Positions 7,948-15,138 of a stretch of 21,333 bases of DNA are shown in pieces (position 1 is the stretch's first letter; the number at the start of each line of letters is the position of its first letter). Where the stretch lies: contig DKQD01000076.1 in the NCBI GenBank assembly GCA_002474345.1, positions 18,573 to 39,905 on the forward strand, given 5' to 3'. The DNA comes from Bacteriovoracaceae bacterium UBA7317. GTDB lineage: Bacteria; Bdellovibrionota; Bacteriovoracia; Bacteriovoracales; Bacteriovoracaceae. The position numbers and the translations under genes are program-made. Under the pieces are notes generated by a model that did no database searches, was not told the origin of the DNA, and saw only the letters and a list, made by a program, of their open reading frames with translations.

Positions 7948-9087
7948 TCAAAAGCGATAAGTTAAACCCAACCTAGTGCGAAATCCCACAGTTTCATAAG
8001 TTGTTACAGAAAGAGTTTGGGAGTTTGTTTGGTTTTGGTTTTTTACATAATAATCAACCATTCCCTTCAAGCCTATTCCAAGAGCCGCATAAAATTTGAC
8101 ACCTGCGCCTAAAAAGTAATGTGCATTAGACTCCGAAAATGATGTCTCATTAGTATCCGTGTATTCTCTCTTATCTGTTCCCATACCAAAGCCAAAACCA
8201 ACAAAAGGTATGAAGGAGTCAAAAGAGAAAGGGTCTGTGAACAAATGATAGTTGACTCCACCGGAAAAAGCCGTTTTAGCAACATCACCTTGATCGGTTC
8301 CTCCAGAAGTATCTTTTGAAACGTTTTTTATCCACTCAAACTCTCCAAAAAGCGATGTCCTCTTAAAAAAGGTTATTTCGCTGGAAGGAAAGTATTTTTC
8401 AATTCCTATAGAAAGGGCCATTTCGCTCTTAGAGGTTACTTTAGAAGAAGAAATTGTTTCTTCCTTAGCGCTTAAACTATTCAAACTAAAATTAGTAAAA
8501 GCATCCCAACTTTTCTTTCCAAAAGCTCTTCCTCCATCTCCCCTTGATTTTACATGAGAGTCAAGATGACCAAAATAACCTTTTCGGTTAGGTTCTTCAT
8601 CAAATGAACGTTCCTTTAAACTCTTTAAGTCTTCTCTTTCTTCTTTTGTTTCTTTACTTTCTAAATCGGCCAACGTACCTCCTCCATCTATGGGTATGGA
8701 AGCAGGTGGAACGTTAAGCATTTTGGTAGGGTCCTTACTCAGTTTAACTGCTGACACTGATTTCAACTGAAGAACTCTTCCGGTATTAATCTCTGATTCA
8801 TTGATAAGTCTATATATGGCCCAAACAGATCTTGTTGGTGAGATTTTTCTAACAACAGCTCTAGCAACAACACCCGTAGAAGTAAGGTAAAATTTAGCAT
8901 GATTATCGATTTCTAACCCATCATCCGTCCCTCTATTTGCCAGCAATGTTCTTTTAGTTTTAGATAATTTTAGAATCCTAAAAGTCAATGTCTCATCCAT
9001 ATCTAAGGCGTTACAATTAAATACGATACATAATGACAAAAAGGGGAACAAGATAAGATTTTTTAAGTTTTTCACAAGCTTTACCAA
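7948..9087 (-). CDS. Predicted outer-membrane beta-barrel protein with N-terminal SH3-like domain (paralogue 2)
   Basis: A 379-residue protein of unknown function. A signal peptide is visible (KNLKNLILFPFLSLCIVF, probable cleavage after CNA). A short domain of about 75 residues follows: KTKRTLLANRGTDDGLEI...SPTRSVWAIYRLI...TGRVLQL. A charged low-complexity linker (about 125-190, rich in E/K/R) comes next. The second half has alternating beta strands with Gly/aromatic patterns (FVGFGFGMGT, YHLFTDPF, YFLGAGVKF) ending GLTYRF; a terminal Phe is typical of outer-membrane barrels. The 9087 start is TTG with only a distant AGGA; GTG at 9075, with GGTAA 5 nt upstream, is an alternative giving a cleaner signal peptide. 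It lies 14 nt after its larger paralogue and is probably co-transcribed. Confidence 0.7.
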   Translation of the reverse strand: MVKLVKNLKNLILFPFLSLCIVFNCNALDMDETLTFRILKLSKTKRTLLANRGTDDGLEIDNHAKFYLTSTGVVARAVVRKISPTRSVWAIYRLINESEINTGRVLQLKSVSAVKLSKDPTKMLNVPPASIPIDGGGTLADLESKETKEEREDLKSLKERSFDEEPNRKGYFGHLDSHVKSRGDGGRAFGKKSWDAFTNFSLNSLSAKEETISSSKVTSKSEMALSIGIEKYFPSSEITFFKRTSLFGEFEWIKNVSKDTSGGTDQGDVAKTAFSGGVNYHLFTDPFSFDSFIPFVGFGFGMGTDKREYTDTNETSFSESNAHYFLGAGVKFYAALGIGLKGMVDYYVKNQNQTNSQTLSVTTYETVGFRTRLGLTYRF

Positions 9088-9101
9088 TTTATTTGAAGTT
9101 C

Positions 9102-10670
9102 CTAAAAAAGAAAATTAACTCCACCAGAAAACTTTACTCCACCAACATTTAAACTAGCTTCTATACTATCTGTAATTTGCTCTACAACTGTCAAACGCCT
9201 CATTCCTGTTGAAAGTAGAAAATGAAGACCTACAGATTTATTAAACCAATCTCCTTTCTCTCTTCCTCCAAATCGATATTTTAATCCTAAGTGGAGGAAT
9301 GGAAACTCGCTTATTTGAGCTGTATACCGCTTTGAGAAGGAGATGTTTTTTATACTCGCTTGTCCTGAACCTATTCCAGTTCCTATATACCAGATATACT
9401 TTCTCAATGTTGAAGGTAAACGAAGATACCAGTTTATAGAGAATTTCAAAGAGAATTCATTTGAGAGAGCATTTTTTGTTCCAAAATCATAATAGTTATT
9501 AGACGTATCTAGGAAGAACTCCAAAGAAAAATGATTTAATTTTGGTGTTGTTCTCATTAAAAAATAATCATAACCAATTCCCAAAGAGACACCGCTTCCC
9601 TGATAATTCTTATCACTAGGATCAACGTGAGAATTTAGGTTAATACCATAGAGGATAAATACTTCATGACCTACCTCATTTTGGAGGGCAAACTTTTGCC
9701 TCTCCCTTTCAATTGCAATACCACTGGCAACGAAGAAGTCTCTTAATTGATCTCTATCCATATCAACCGACCAAAGGTCTCCTTCGTGAATCATTTTATT
9801 TAAGGCAAAAGAACTTATTTCCTTTTCTCCCCTTTTTCTCCTTAAGTATTGCTCGTAAACATTTGGATGAAGAGATCCATTTTGAACCAAAGAAGTTGCT
9901 TCAATATCTTTATATAAATCATCTAGGTCCCTAAAAAACTTTCCCTTCTCAACTACTCCGTTAGTTAAGTTTTCTAAAAGCTGAGCCTTTCTTTGCTTAC
10001 GGACACTTTGAGGACCTCTTCCTTTGTGTTCTGTTTGAGAACTTAGAACATGATCTGTTGGTGTTCCATCTTCTGATAAAGATAAAGCATCTTTTTTATC
10101 CCATTTTGAAAAAGATGTAACTTCAATATGTTGATGCTTAGGAAGATTTGTCTCATTCAATGACCTCGACTGGACAGAAGTTTTTCCGCCCTTAATAATT
10201 TCTTCTGGTATTCCTTTATCCATAGTTTTACTTTTCAAGTACTCCTCAGGGGTTCTTTTAGGATCGAGATAAACCATTTTTTGTCTTATTTTTATAGGAG
10301 CCAAACCTTTTAGGGCAGAGTCACTTTCGAGGAGTAAAAGCCTTTGACCATGATTAAGATATTCAGGGGCAAGACTTTTCTTTAAGTACCAGTAAGATTT
10401 AGTGGGAAATACTTTTACGGCCTCGCCAAAAGCTACCTTTTTCACATTTACTGGATTTTTTGGGTTAGAAAAAAATAGCCACCCGTTTTTACCAGTTTTA
10501 AGACCATCCAAAAGGCCTAAATCCATTACGATTGTTTTTTTGCTGTTGCTAACTTCCTTAATTTTTACCTTTGAAAACCCATAAGAATAACTTGAGGAAC
10601 CTAAAACCCAAGTTAAGAGGAGGGTAAATGCTACCCGGGAAAACAAAAATTGAACGAAAACACAGCGCAT
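9102..10670 (-). CDS. Predicted outer-membrane beta-barrel protein with N-terminal SH3-like domain (paralogue 1)
   Basis: From ATG 10670 the protein has 522 residues; an upstream GTG at 10727 would add 19 residues that spoil the signal peptide. The N-terminus (MRCVFVQFLFSRVAFTLLLTWVLG...SYG) is a signal peptide. The next domain, NSKKTIVMDLGLLDGLKTG...VFPTKSYWYLKK...LNHGQRLLLL, matches the domain in the downstream gene almost block for block. A long charged linker (roughly residues 130-290) follows, then a putative barrel with repeated amphipathic strands (GVSLGIGYDYF, FSLEFFLDTS, YIGTGIGSG, LHLGLKYRFGG) ending GGVNFLF. Function is unknown. The 'G..DGL..G...F ... PT.S.W' domain resembles small SH3-like modules of bacterial envelope proteins (FlgT C-terminal type), which is a fold-level guess. 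Confidence 0.7.
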   Translation of the reverse strand: MRCVFVQFLFSRVAFTLLLTWVLGSSSYSYGFSKVKIKEVSNSKKTIVMDLGLLDGLKTGKNGWLFFSNPKNPVNVKKVAFGEAVKVFPTKSYWYLKKSLAPEYLNHGQRLLLLESDSALKGLAPIKIRQKMVYLDPKRTPEEYLKSKTMDKGIPEEIIKGGKTSVQSRSLNETNLPKHQHIEVTSFSKWDKKDALSLSEDGTPTDHVLSSQTEHKGRGPQSVRKQRKAQLLENLTNGVVEKGKFFRDLDDLYKDIEATSLVQNGSLHPNVYEQYLRRKRGEKEISSFALNKMIHEGDLWSVDMDRDQLRDFFVASGIAIERERQKFALQNEVGHEVFILYGINLNSHVDPSDKNYQGSGVSLGIGYDYFLMRTTPKLNHFSLEFFLDTSNNYYDFGTKNALSNEFSLKFSINWYLRLPSTLRKYIWYIGTGIGSGQASIKNISFSKRYTAQISEFPFLHLGLKYRFGGREKGDWFNKSVGLHFLLSTGMRRLTVVEQITDSIEASLNVGGVKFSGGVNFLF

Positions 10671-10848
10671 TATTATCACCAAAACACCGTTTCTTAACCT
10701 TACCAATATAACACATGACGTTATCACTCTCTATAAGGTAGGAATGTCCAGTAATTACGCCAAACTCCATTGCCCTTTTCTAAAGAGATTGGTAATAAAA
10801 GTACTGGAAAAGAAAAGAAGCCAGTAATTTTCAAACGAGGAAAAAACT
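10671..10848. promoter_or_regulatory. Divergent intergenic region with CCAGTAATT repeats
   Basis: About 180 nt between the barrel operon (leftward) and the 72-aa gene (rightward) must hold both promoters. CCAGTAATT occurs twice in direct orientation (10748-10756 and 10821-10829), and the inverted TACTGG sits between them at 10802-10807, able to pair with either copy. This could be an operator or an mRNA hairpin close to the start of the small gene. I cannot pick out convincing -35/-10 pairs. Confidence 0.3.
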
Positions 10849-11067
10849 TTGAGCAGAAAGAAAAAAAACAAAAAACTCTTCTTTTATAACTGCACACTAA
10901 CAGAAGAGCGTTTTAAAACAACTCAAGAAGCTCCAAATCCAGACGAACTCGTCTCAATAAAAGCTTACTATGAAATGAACCCGGAAATGGATGACAGACC
11001 AGAAAATATTAAGGCAGAGATAGAAAAGCTTGAAGAGACTAGAGAAGCTTTGAATGGGTCAGAATAA
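10849..11067 (+). CDS. Small uncharacterised protein (72 aa)
   Basis: I do not recognise a named family. The start is TTG at 10849, with GAGG at 10837-10840 spaced 8 nt away. The N-terminus is strongly basic (MSRKKKNKK), followed by LFFYNCTLTEERFKTT with a single Cys, then PNPDELVSIKAYYEMNPEMDDRPE and a charged helix (AEIEKLEETREAL). There is no signal peptide or membrane segment, so it is probably cytoplasmic, perhaps binding nucleic acid or ribosomes through the lysine-rich end. The composition and clear ribosome site support a real gene. It lies 98 nt upstream of trxB in the same direction with a hairpin between, so co-transcription is possible but not certain. Confidence 0.7.
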   Translation: MSRKKKNKKLFFYNCTLTEERFKTTQEAPNPDELVSIKAYYEMNPEMDDRPENIKAEIEKLEETREALNGSE

Positions 11068-11100
11068 AAACTTCAAAAACTATAAAAAAGTCCATTCAAC

Positions 11101-11120
11101 AGGGTGATAATCATCACCCT
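11101..11120 (+). repeat. Perfect inverted repeat (8-bp stem, 4-nt loop)
   Basis: AGGGTGAT-AATC-ATCACCCT forms an 8-bp stem in the gap between the 72-aa gene and trxB. It is followed by CAAAATTTTC in place of a clean T-run, so it is a weak terminator or attenuator candidate, or an operator; its distance to the trxB start is 45 nt. Confidence 0.5.
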
Positions 11121-11165
11121 CAAAATTTTCAGAAGTTACCATCTTTAAAAAAAGGAATTTAAATC

Positions 11166-12098
11166 ATGGAAAAAAGAGATGTGGTTATTGTAGGATCTGG
11201 ACCAGCAGGACATACAGCAGCCCTTTATAGCTCTAGAGCGAATCTAAAGCCTCTTGTTTTAGAGGGGCATGAGCCAGGTGGACAACTAACCACCACAACT
11301 GATGTCGAAAATTTTCCAGGGTTTCCTGAAGGAGTTCAGGGCCCTGACCTTATGGACAAAATGAAAAAACAAGCAGAAAGGTTTGGTACCCAGTATTGGC
11401 AAAAAAATGTTGTCAAGGTAGACCTCAATAAGAAACCATTCCTCATTAACTGTGAAGATGGAACTGAAATTGAAGCAAAAACGGTTATTATCTCAACAGG
11501 TGCGAGTGCTAAGTATCTTGGACTTCCAAACGAAAAAGAGTTAATTGGAAAAGGTGTGAGTGCTTGTGCAACCTGCGACGGTTTTTTCTTTAGAAATAAG
11601 ATTGTTCATGTTGTTGGTGGCGGAGATACAGCAATGGAAGAGGCAAATTTCCTTACCCGCTTCGCTGAAAAAGTCACGATCATCCATAGAAGAGGCTCTC
11701 TAAGAGCATCGAAGCCCATGCAGCAAAGGGTCTTCGATAACCCTAAAATAGATATTTTATGGAATACGGTCGTTGAAGAAATCCTTTTTGATGACAATGG
11801 TGTTAAAGGTATCAGAGTTAAAAATACCGAAACAAATGAATCAACTGAAAGGCAAACGGATGGCTTTTTCTTAGGAATTGGACATACTCCAAACACAAGC
11901 TTTTTAGGAGATCAGGTACAACTTGACGAAAATGGTTTTATTAAAACTGAAAATGGTCCAGACACAAATATTCCAGGAGTCTTCGCTTGTGGTGATGTCC
12001 AAGATCCTTTTTATAGGCAGGCAATTACTGCTGCAGGTTCAGGCTGCATGGCCGCAATGAAAGTCGAAAAATTTCTAGAAGACGAAGAAAGTAAATAA
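11166..12098 (+). CDS. trxB: Thioredoxin-disulfide reductase
   Basis: A 310-residue low-molecular-weight thioredoxin reductase. Known function: NADPH-dependent reduction of thioredoxin through FAD and a redox disulfide in the cytoplasm. Visible features are the FAD-binding GSGPAG (10-15), EPGGQLTTTTDVENFPGFP (36-54), the redox motif ACATCDG with Cys 134 and 137, the NADPH-binding GGGDTAMEEA (151-160) with HRR (174-176) for the 2'-phosphate, and the C-terminal GVFACGDVQDPFYRQAITAAGSGCMAA. The HRR motif indicates NADPH in place of NADH. The length is normal and all key residues are present. ATG 11166 is preceded by AAGGA about 9 nt away. No thioredoxin gene is next to it. Confidence 0.97.
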   Translation: MEKRDVVIVGSGPAGHTAALYSSRANLKPLVLEGHEPGGQLTTTTDVENFPGFPEGVQGPDLMDKMKKQAERFGTQYWQKNVVKVDLNKKPFLINCEDGTEIEAKTVIISTGASAKYLGLPNEKELIGKGVSACATCDGFFFRNKIVHVVGGGDTAMEEANFLTRFAEKVTIIHRRGSLRASKPMQQRVFDNPKIDILWNTVVEEILFDDNGVKGIRVKNTETNESTERQTDGFFLGIGHTPNTSFLGDQVQLDENGFIKTENGPDTNIPGVFACGDVQDPFYRQAITAAGSGCMAAMKVEKFLEDEESK

Positions 12099-12128
12099 AA
12101 CTTACACCAATCAAATATGTAAAAAAGA

Positions 12129-12168
12129 TTGAGTAAAACATACTCAAGCAAAAAACACTCTTTTTTTT
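12129..12168 (+). terminator. Candidate trxB terminator
   Basis: TTGAGTA (12129-12135), a 5-nt loop and TACTCAA (12141-12147) form a perfect 7-bp stem 30 nt after the trxB stop, and an 8-T run lies at 12161-12168. The 13-nt gap between stem and T-run makes it non-canonical. Confidence 0.4.
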
Positions 12169-12238
12169 CCTTTGCCTTATGGTTACCCATTGGGAAAAAT
12201 AAAATTAAAAGTCCTAATTCAAAAACCAGGGAAGGTTA

Positions 12239-13102
12239 ATGAAGAAAGAAATTTTCAATTTTACTACGCTTAAAGTCCACATTTGTTCAAAAACAAAGTC
12301 TCTTTTTCTACAATTAGCTCAACCAGAACCTTCAAAAAAAAACCTCATAAATGAAAAAATGCTCATTGAACTTGAGTCTCTTTTTTCGTGGCTTTCACAG
12401 CATATTGAAATTCATTCCGTCGCCATAACTGGACAAGATAATTACTTCTCAAAAGGTTTTGACTTAGATGAATTTGTTTCTCTTCCTGAAAAACGATTCC
12501 AAGAATTATTAGAAAAATATCAAAAACTTGTCTACGTTATGTTCTTTTTGCCTCAAACAATTATTGCGAACCTTCAAAGCGGGGGTGCAGGAGCAGGCTT
12601 AGAACTCGCCATGGGAGCCGATATTAGATTGGCCCATGAACAAAACTATTTCTCTTTTGATCATCTAAAACAAGCCCTTGTCCCTTCAGGAGGTGGAATA
12701 GGCTTTTCTACTGAGCTAATTCCTAATTCTTTTATTAGAAGCTGGCTACTTTCGCCACATTCTATTGATAATCAGGCCCTTAAGGGAAGCGGTTTTATTC
12801 ATACCTTTTTAAATAAAGATGAAGAAGAAAAGGTCCTCACTGATATCCTCACAAATATATCAAATCAAGCACCTGTTGCAAGAATCCAAACAAAAAGAAG
12901 CCTTTTAGAAGCCATCCTACCTGGACTAGACAGGACAATCAATTTTGAAAAGAAATTTGCTCTGGCAGGATTGGCCATGAATGATTGGAGAAAGAAAATT
13001 AACGATTCTAAAAAAGGAACTCCCCAAGGGTTCGTTAAAGCAAGAGATTTAAACCTTTTACTTAAAGGAGAACCTCAACCTAAAAAGGAAAACCTTCAAT
13101 AG
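12239..13102 (+). CDS. Enoyl-CoA hydratase/isomerase (crotonase) family protein, divergent
   Basis: A 287-residue crotonase-fold protein. Visible features are SVAITGQDNYFSKGFDLDEF (60-79, first oxyanion-hole strand), IIANLQSGGAGAGLELAMGADIRLA (108-132, second oxyanion hole), and ALVPSGGGIGF (146-156). By alignment with rat mitochondrial hydratase, the first catalytic Glu (E144) is kept as Glu 122, but the second (E164, in the family's 'PE' motif) is His 142. A classical hydratase reaction is therefore doubtful; isomerase, hydrolase or another acyl-CoA reaction is possible. The start ATG 12239 follows CAGGGAAGG. It is convergent with the mevalonate operon, with only 3 nt between stops. A link to HMG-CoA metabolism is tempting, but position alone does not show it. 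Confidence 0.85.
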   Translation: MKKEIFNFTTLKVHICSKTKSLFLQLAQPEPSKKNLINEKMLIELESLFSWLSQHIEIHSVAITGQDNYFSKGFDLDEFVSLPEKRFQELLEKYQKLVYVMFFLPQTIIANLQSGGAGAGLELAMGADIRLAHEQNYFSFDHLKQALVPSGGGIGFSTELIPNSFIRSWLLSPHSIDNQALKGSGFIHTFLNKDEEEKVLTDILTNISNQAPVARIQTKRSLLEAILPGLDRTINFEKKFALAGLAMNDWRKKINDSKKGTPQGFVKARDLNLLLKGEPQPKKENLQ

Positions 13103-13105
13103 ATT

Positions 13106-14050
13106 CTAAAACCGACAAACAACCCTAATTTCGTGGTTATTTAGAGCATTATCAACTTTCATAAAGTCATCAGTAATTCCTAAAAGGAATCCTCCTCCTC
13201 CAGCTCCACAGAGCTTTAAATAAAAGTCATCACTATCAAGACCTCTTTCCCATAGCTCCTTAAATAAAGGGGGTATCATAAGGCCAAAGTGCTCTCTTTG
13301 AAAGGAAGAGAGGGACTTAAAGGCCTTCAACAAGCTTGAGGGATCATTTTGACAAAAGTAATTTATACATTCATTCGTTATAGGTAATAACTCTTCTTCG
13401 CAAACTTGACTAAATTCAGAAATTAAGCACTTTTCTAAAAACAGATTTACCAGAGGCTCAGTTTTACGAGATCTTCCAGTATTAAGAAGAAAAATTCCTC
13501 CCTCTCCTTTTCCAAATTGACTCAAGGAAATTTCAGCTCTTTCAAAATCGTTTTTCGCCCTTATTAGAATTGTTTGATTCAAATAACTAATCAGAGGATC
13601 CAAACCTGAACTTGAGCCATGAAAAAAAGACTCCATTAAAGAGAAGTAACTTTGGAGCCTATTTACCATCCTAGGATCTTTGAGAAAGACTTCTTTATCG
13701 CAGCTTTTAACTGCATAACGAGAAAAAAGGGAGGCACATAAAGCCCCTGAACTACCAAGTCCATAACCTTGAGGTATCGTAGAATCAAAGAAAAGCCCTT
13801 GAGAAATGTCAAAATCAAAGGACTGGATGTCAAATTGAAAATCAGAAATAGGGCCAGTTCCCTCTCTATGGAGTTTTTTTAAATACTGAGAGAATGCCTT
13901 CAATTCTGGTTCGACCTTAGGTCCACTCCCTTTTCTAAAACTCAAGGAACCTTCAAACAAAGGGTATGGCAAGCACAAAGCCATAGAGTCTTTAATGATA
14001 CTATACTCTCCAAAAAGCAAGATTTTAGAAACAAAAGATTCCTTTTCCAT
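13106..14050 (-). CDS. mvk: Mevalonate kinase (GHMP family)
   Basis: A 314-residue GHMP kinase predicted to phosphorylate mevalonate with ATP. The opening SKILLFGEYSIIKDSMALCLPYP (8-30) is the mevalonate-kinase substrate strand. The ATP loop is GYGLGSSGAL (95-104), a central ESFFHGSSSGLDP carries the likely catalytic Asp 151, and the C-terminal motif is LCGAGGGGFLLGI. ATG 14050 is chosen over in-frame GTG 14056: its GGAG is 5 nt away, and it overlaps the mvaD stop as TGATG, a classic coupling arrangement. It is the last gene of the operon. The style of the motif-1 region recalls Bacteroidota mevalonate kinases as I remember them. Galactokinase or homoserine kinase is unlikely given the neighbours. 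Confidence 0.87.
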   Translation of the reverse strand: MEKESFVSKILLFGEYSIIKDSMALCLPYPLFEGSLSFRKGSGPKVEPELKAFSQYLKKLHREGTGPISDFQFDIQSFDFDISQGLFFDSTIPQGYGLGSSGALCASLFSRYAVKSCDKEVFLKDPRMVNRLQSYFSLMESFFHGSSSGLDPLISYLNQTILIRAKNDFERAEISLSQFGKGEGGIFLLNTGRSRKTEPLVNLFLEKCLISEFSQVCEEELLPITNECINYFCQNDPSSLLKAFKSLSSFQREHFGLMIPPLFKELWERGLDSDDFYLKLCGAGGGGFLLGITDDFMKVDNALNNHEIRVVCRF

Positions 14051-15138
14051 CAACACTCCAATGCCTTAGGACCCAAAGACCCTACAGAGTCTTCAATCCA
14101 ATTTTTGTTTTCTAAAAATTCTTGCAAATTACTTTCAATAAAACGCTTTATTGAAGTATTTTCACTCTTTGGACAGAGAAGGTGAATGTTTGGACCTGCA
14201 TCGAGGGTAAAGCAGCATTTAACTCCTGTCTTTGCCCGCATCTCCTTGATTTTTTCTATGACCACTAAAGACCTCGGATGCATTAATATGTAAGGATCTT
14301 TAGAACTCATCATAAGAGAATGTAAAGAAAGTGCTTCATTTTCCACAACACTTTGGAATACATCCCAATTTCCTTTTATAATTGAGTCAACAAGCTTATT
14401 CATGTTGTTTTCGGCTTGTAAAATCCTCGCTTCAGCAAAGGGGTGTCCCTCCATTAAAGCGTGACCTTTTGTTGATGAAACCTTTTTGGGGGAACTATCA
14501 ACGATAAGAATAAAATCACTCATCTCTTTAAAAAGAGGGTCTATCTTTGTAAAAGGAGTTGCATAGAAATCGCTTCCTTTTTCATGATTATCAATTTGAT
14601 AAGGTCCCCATGAAGCCCACCCTCCATAAATTGAGCGGCAGGCACTGCCTGACCCTAGTCTTGCCATAGAGGACACTTCCTCAAAAAAAGTATCTCCAAG
14701 AAATGATTCATTACCAGAGTAAGCTGCAAAACTTCCCAAACAAAGAGCAAGTGAAGCCATTGAAGAAGCCGATGAGGCTATCCCTACAGAGTGGGGAAAG
14801 GTGTTCTCAGAATCAAATTCGAGATGATAGTCTTTAAGGTTTGGAATTTTATCTTCAACTCTTTCGAGAAAAGTACTTATTTTATTTTGAAATTGTACTT
14901 TTTTCTTTCCCTCGAAAAGAAGATCAAAAGAAAGCCCTTCTCCTTTAGGCTTTTTTCTCCAAGAAAGTGTTGTTTTTGTTTTAGAAGAACTGAGCGATAG
15001 GCTTAAGGAGCTGTTCATAGGAAGCTGAAGTCCTTTCTTTCCCCAATACTTTACAAGGGCTATATTGCTCGGAGCCTCCCAAGAAACCTGCCCCAAATTA
15101 ATATCACCCTTAACAGAGTTTATAACAAAGGAATTCAT
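14050..15138 (-). CDS. mvaD: Diphosphomevalonate decarboxylase
   Basis: A 362-residue GHMP enzyme that converts mevalonate 5-diphosphate and ATP to IPP, CO2, phosphate and ADP. The diagnostic motifs are all visible: APSNIALVKYWGKK (22-35) with the substrate-binding Lys, HSVGIASSASSMASLA (116-131), ARLGSGSACRSIYGGWASWG (159-178) with the essential Arg, and a C-terminal CCFTLDAGPNIHLL carrying the catalytic Asp. These residues match true mevalonate-diphosphate decarboxylases, so the operon needs a phosphomevalonate kinase. ATG 15138 overlaps the preceding kinase stop as ATGA. It may be slightly longer than family average because of a charged insert near residues 60-100. Confidence 0.95.
   Translation of the reverse strand: MNSFVINSVKGDINLGQVSWEAPSNIALVKYWGKKGLQLPMNSSLSLSLSSSKTKTTLSWRKKPKGEGLSFDLLFEGKKKVQFQNKISTFLERVEDKIPNLKDYHLEFDSENTFPHSVGIASSASSMASLALCLGSFAAYSGNESFLGDTFFEEVSSMARLGSGSACRSIYGGWASWGPYQIDNHEKGSDFYATPFTKIDPLFKEMSDFILIVDSSPKKVSSTKGHALMEGHPFAEARILQAENNMNKLVDSIIKGNWDVFQSVVENEALSLHSLMMSSKDPYILMHPRSLVVIEKIKEMRAKTGVKCCFTLDAGPNIHLLCPKSENTSIKRFIESNLQEFLENKNWIEDSVGSLGPKALEC
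14056..14059 (-). promoter_or_regulatory. Ribosome binding site deciding the mevalonate kinase start
   Basis: On the minus strand GGAG sits 5 nt before ATG 14050 and abuts GTG 14056, so only the ATG has workable spacing. It lies within the last codons of mvaD. Confidence 0.6.

Noticed and set aside
10671..10727. Longer form of the first barrel gene starting at GTG 10727
   Set aside because: The extra 19 residues precede a normal signal peptide that begins at ATG 10670, which has a GGTGAT site just upstream.
10558..10770. 70-codon minus-strand frame crossing the start of the first barrel gene
   Set aside because: It overlaps the signal-peptide region of the better supported gene in another frame and has no homology I recognise.
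11606..11896. 96-codon open frame antisense to trxB
   Set aside because: It lies wholly inside the strongly supported thioredoxin reductase gene, has no ribosome site or recognisable motif, and reads as an antisense shadow.
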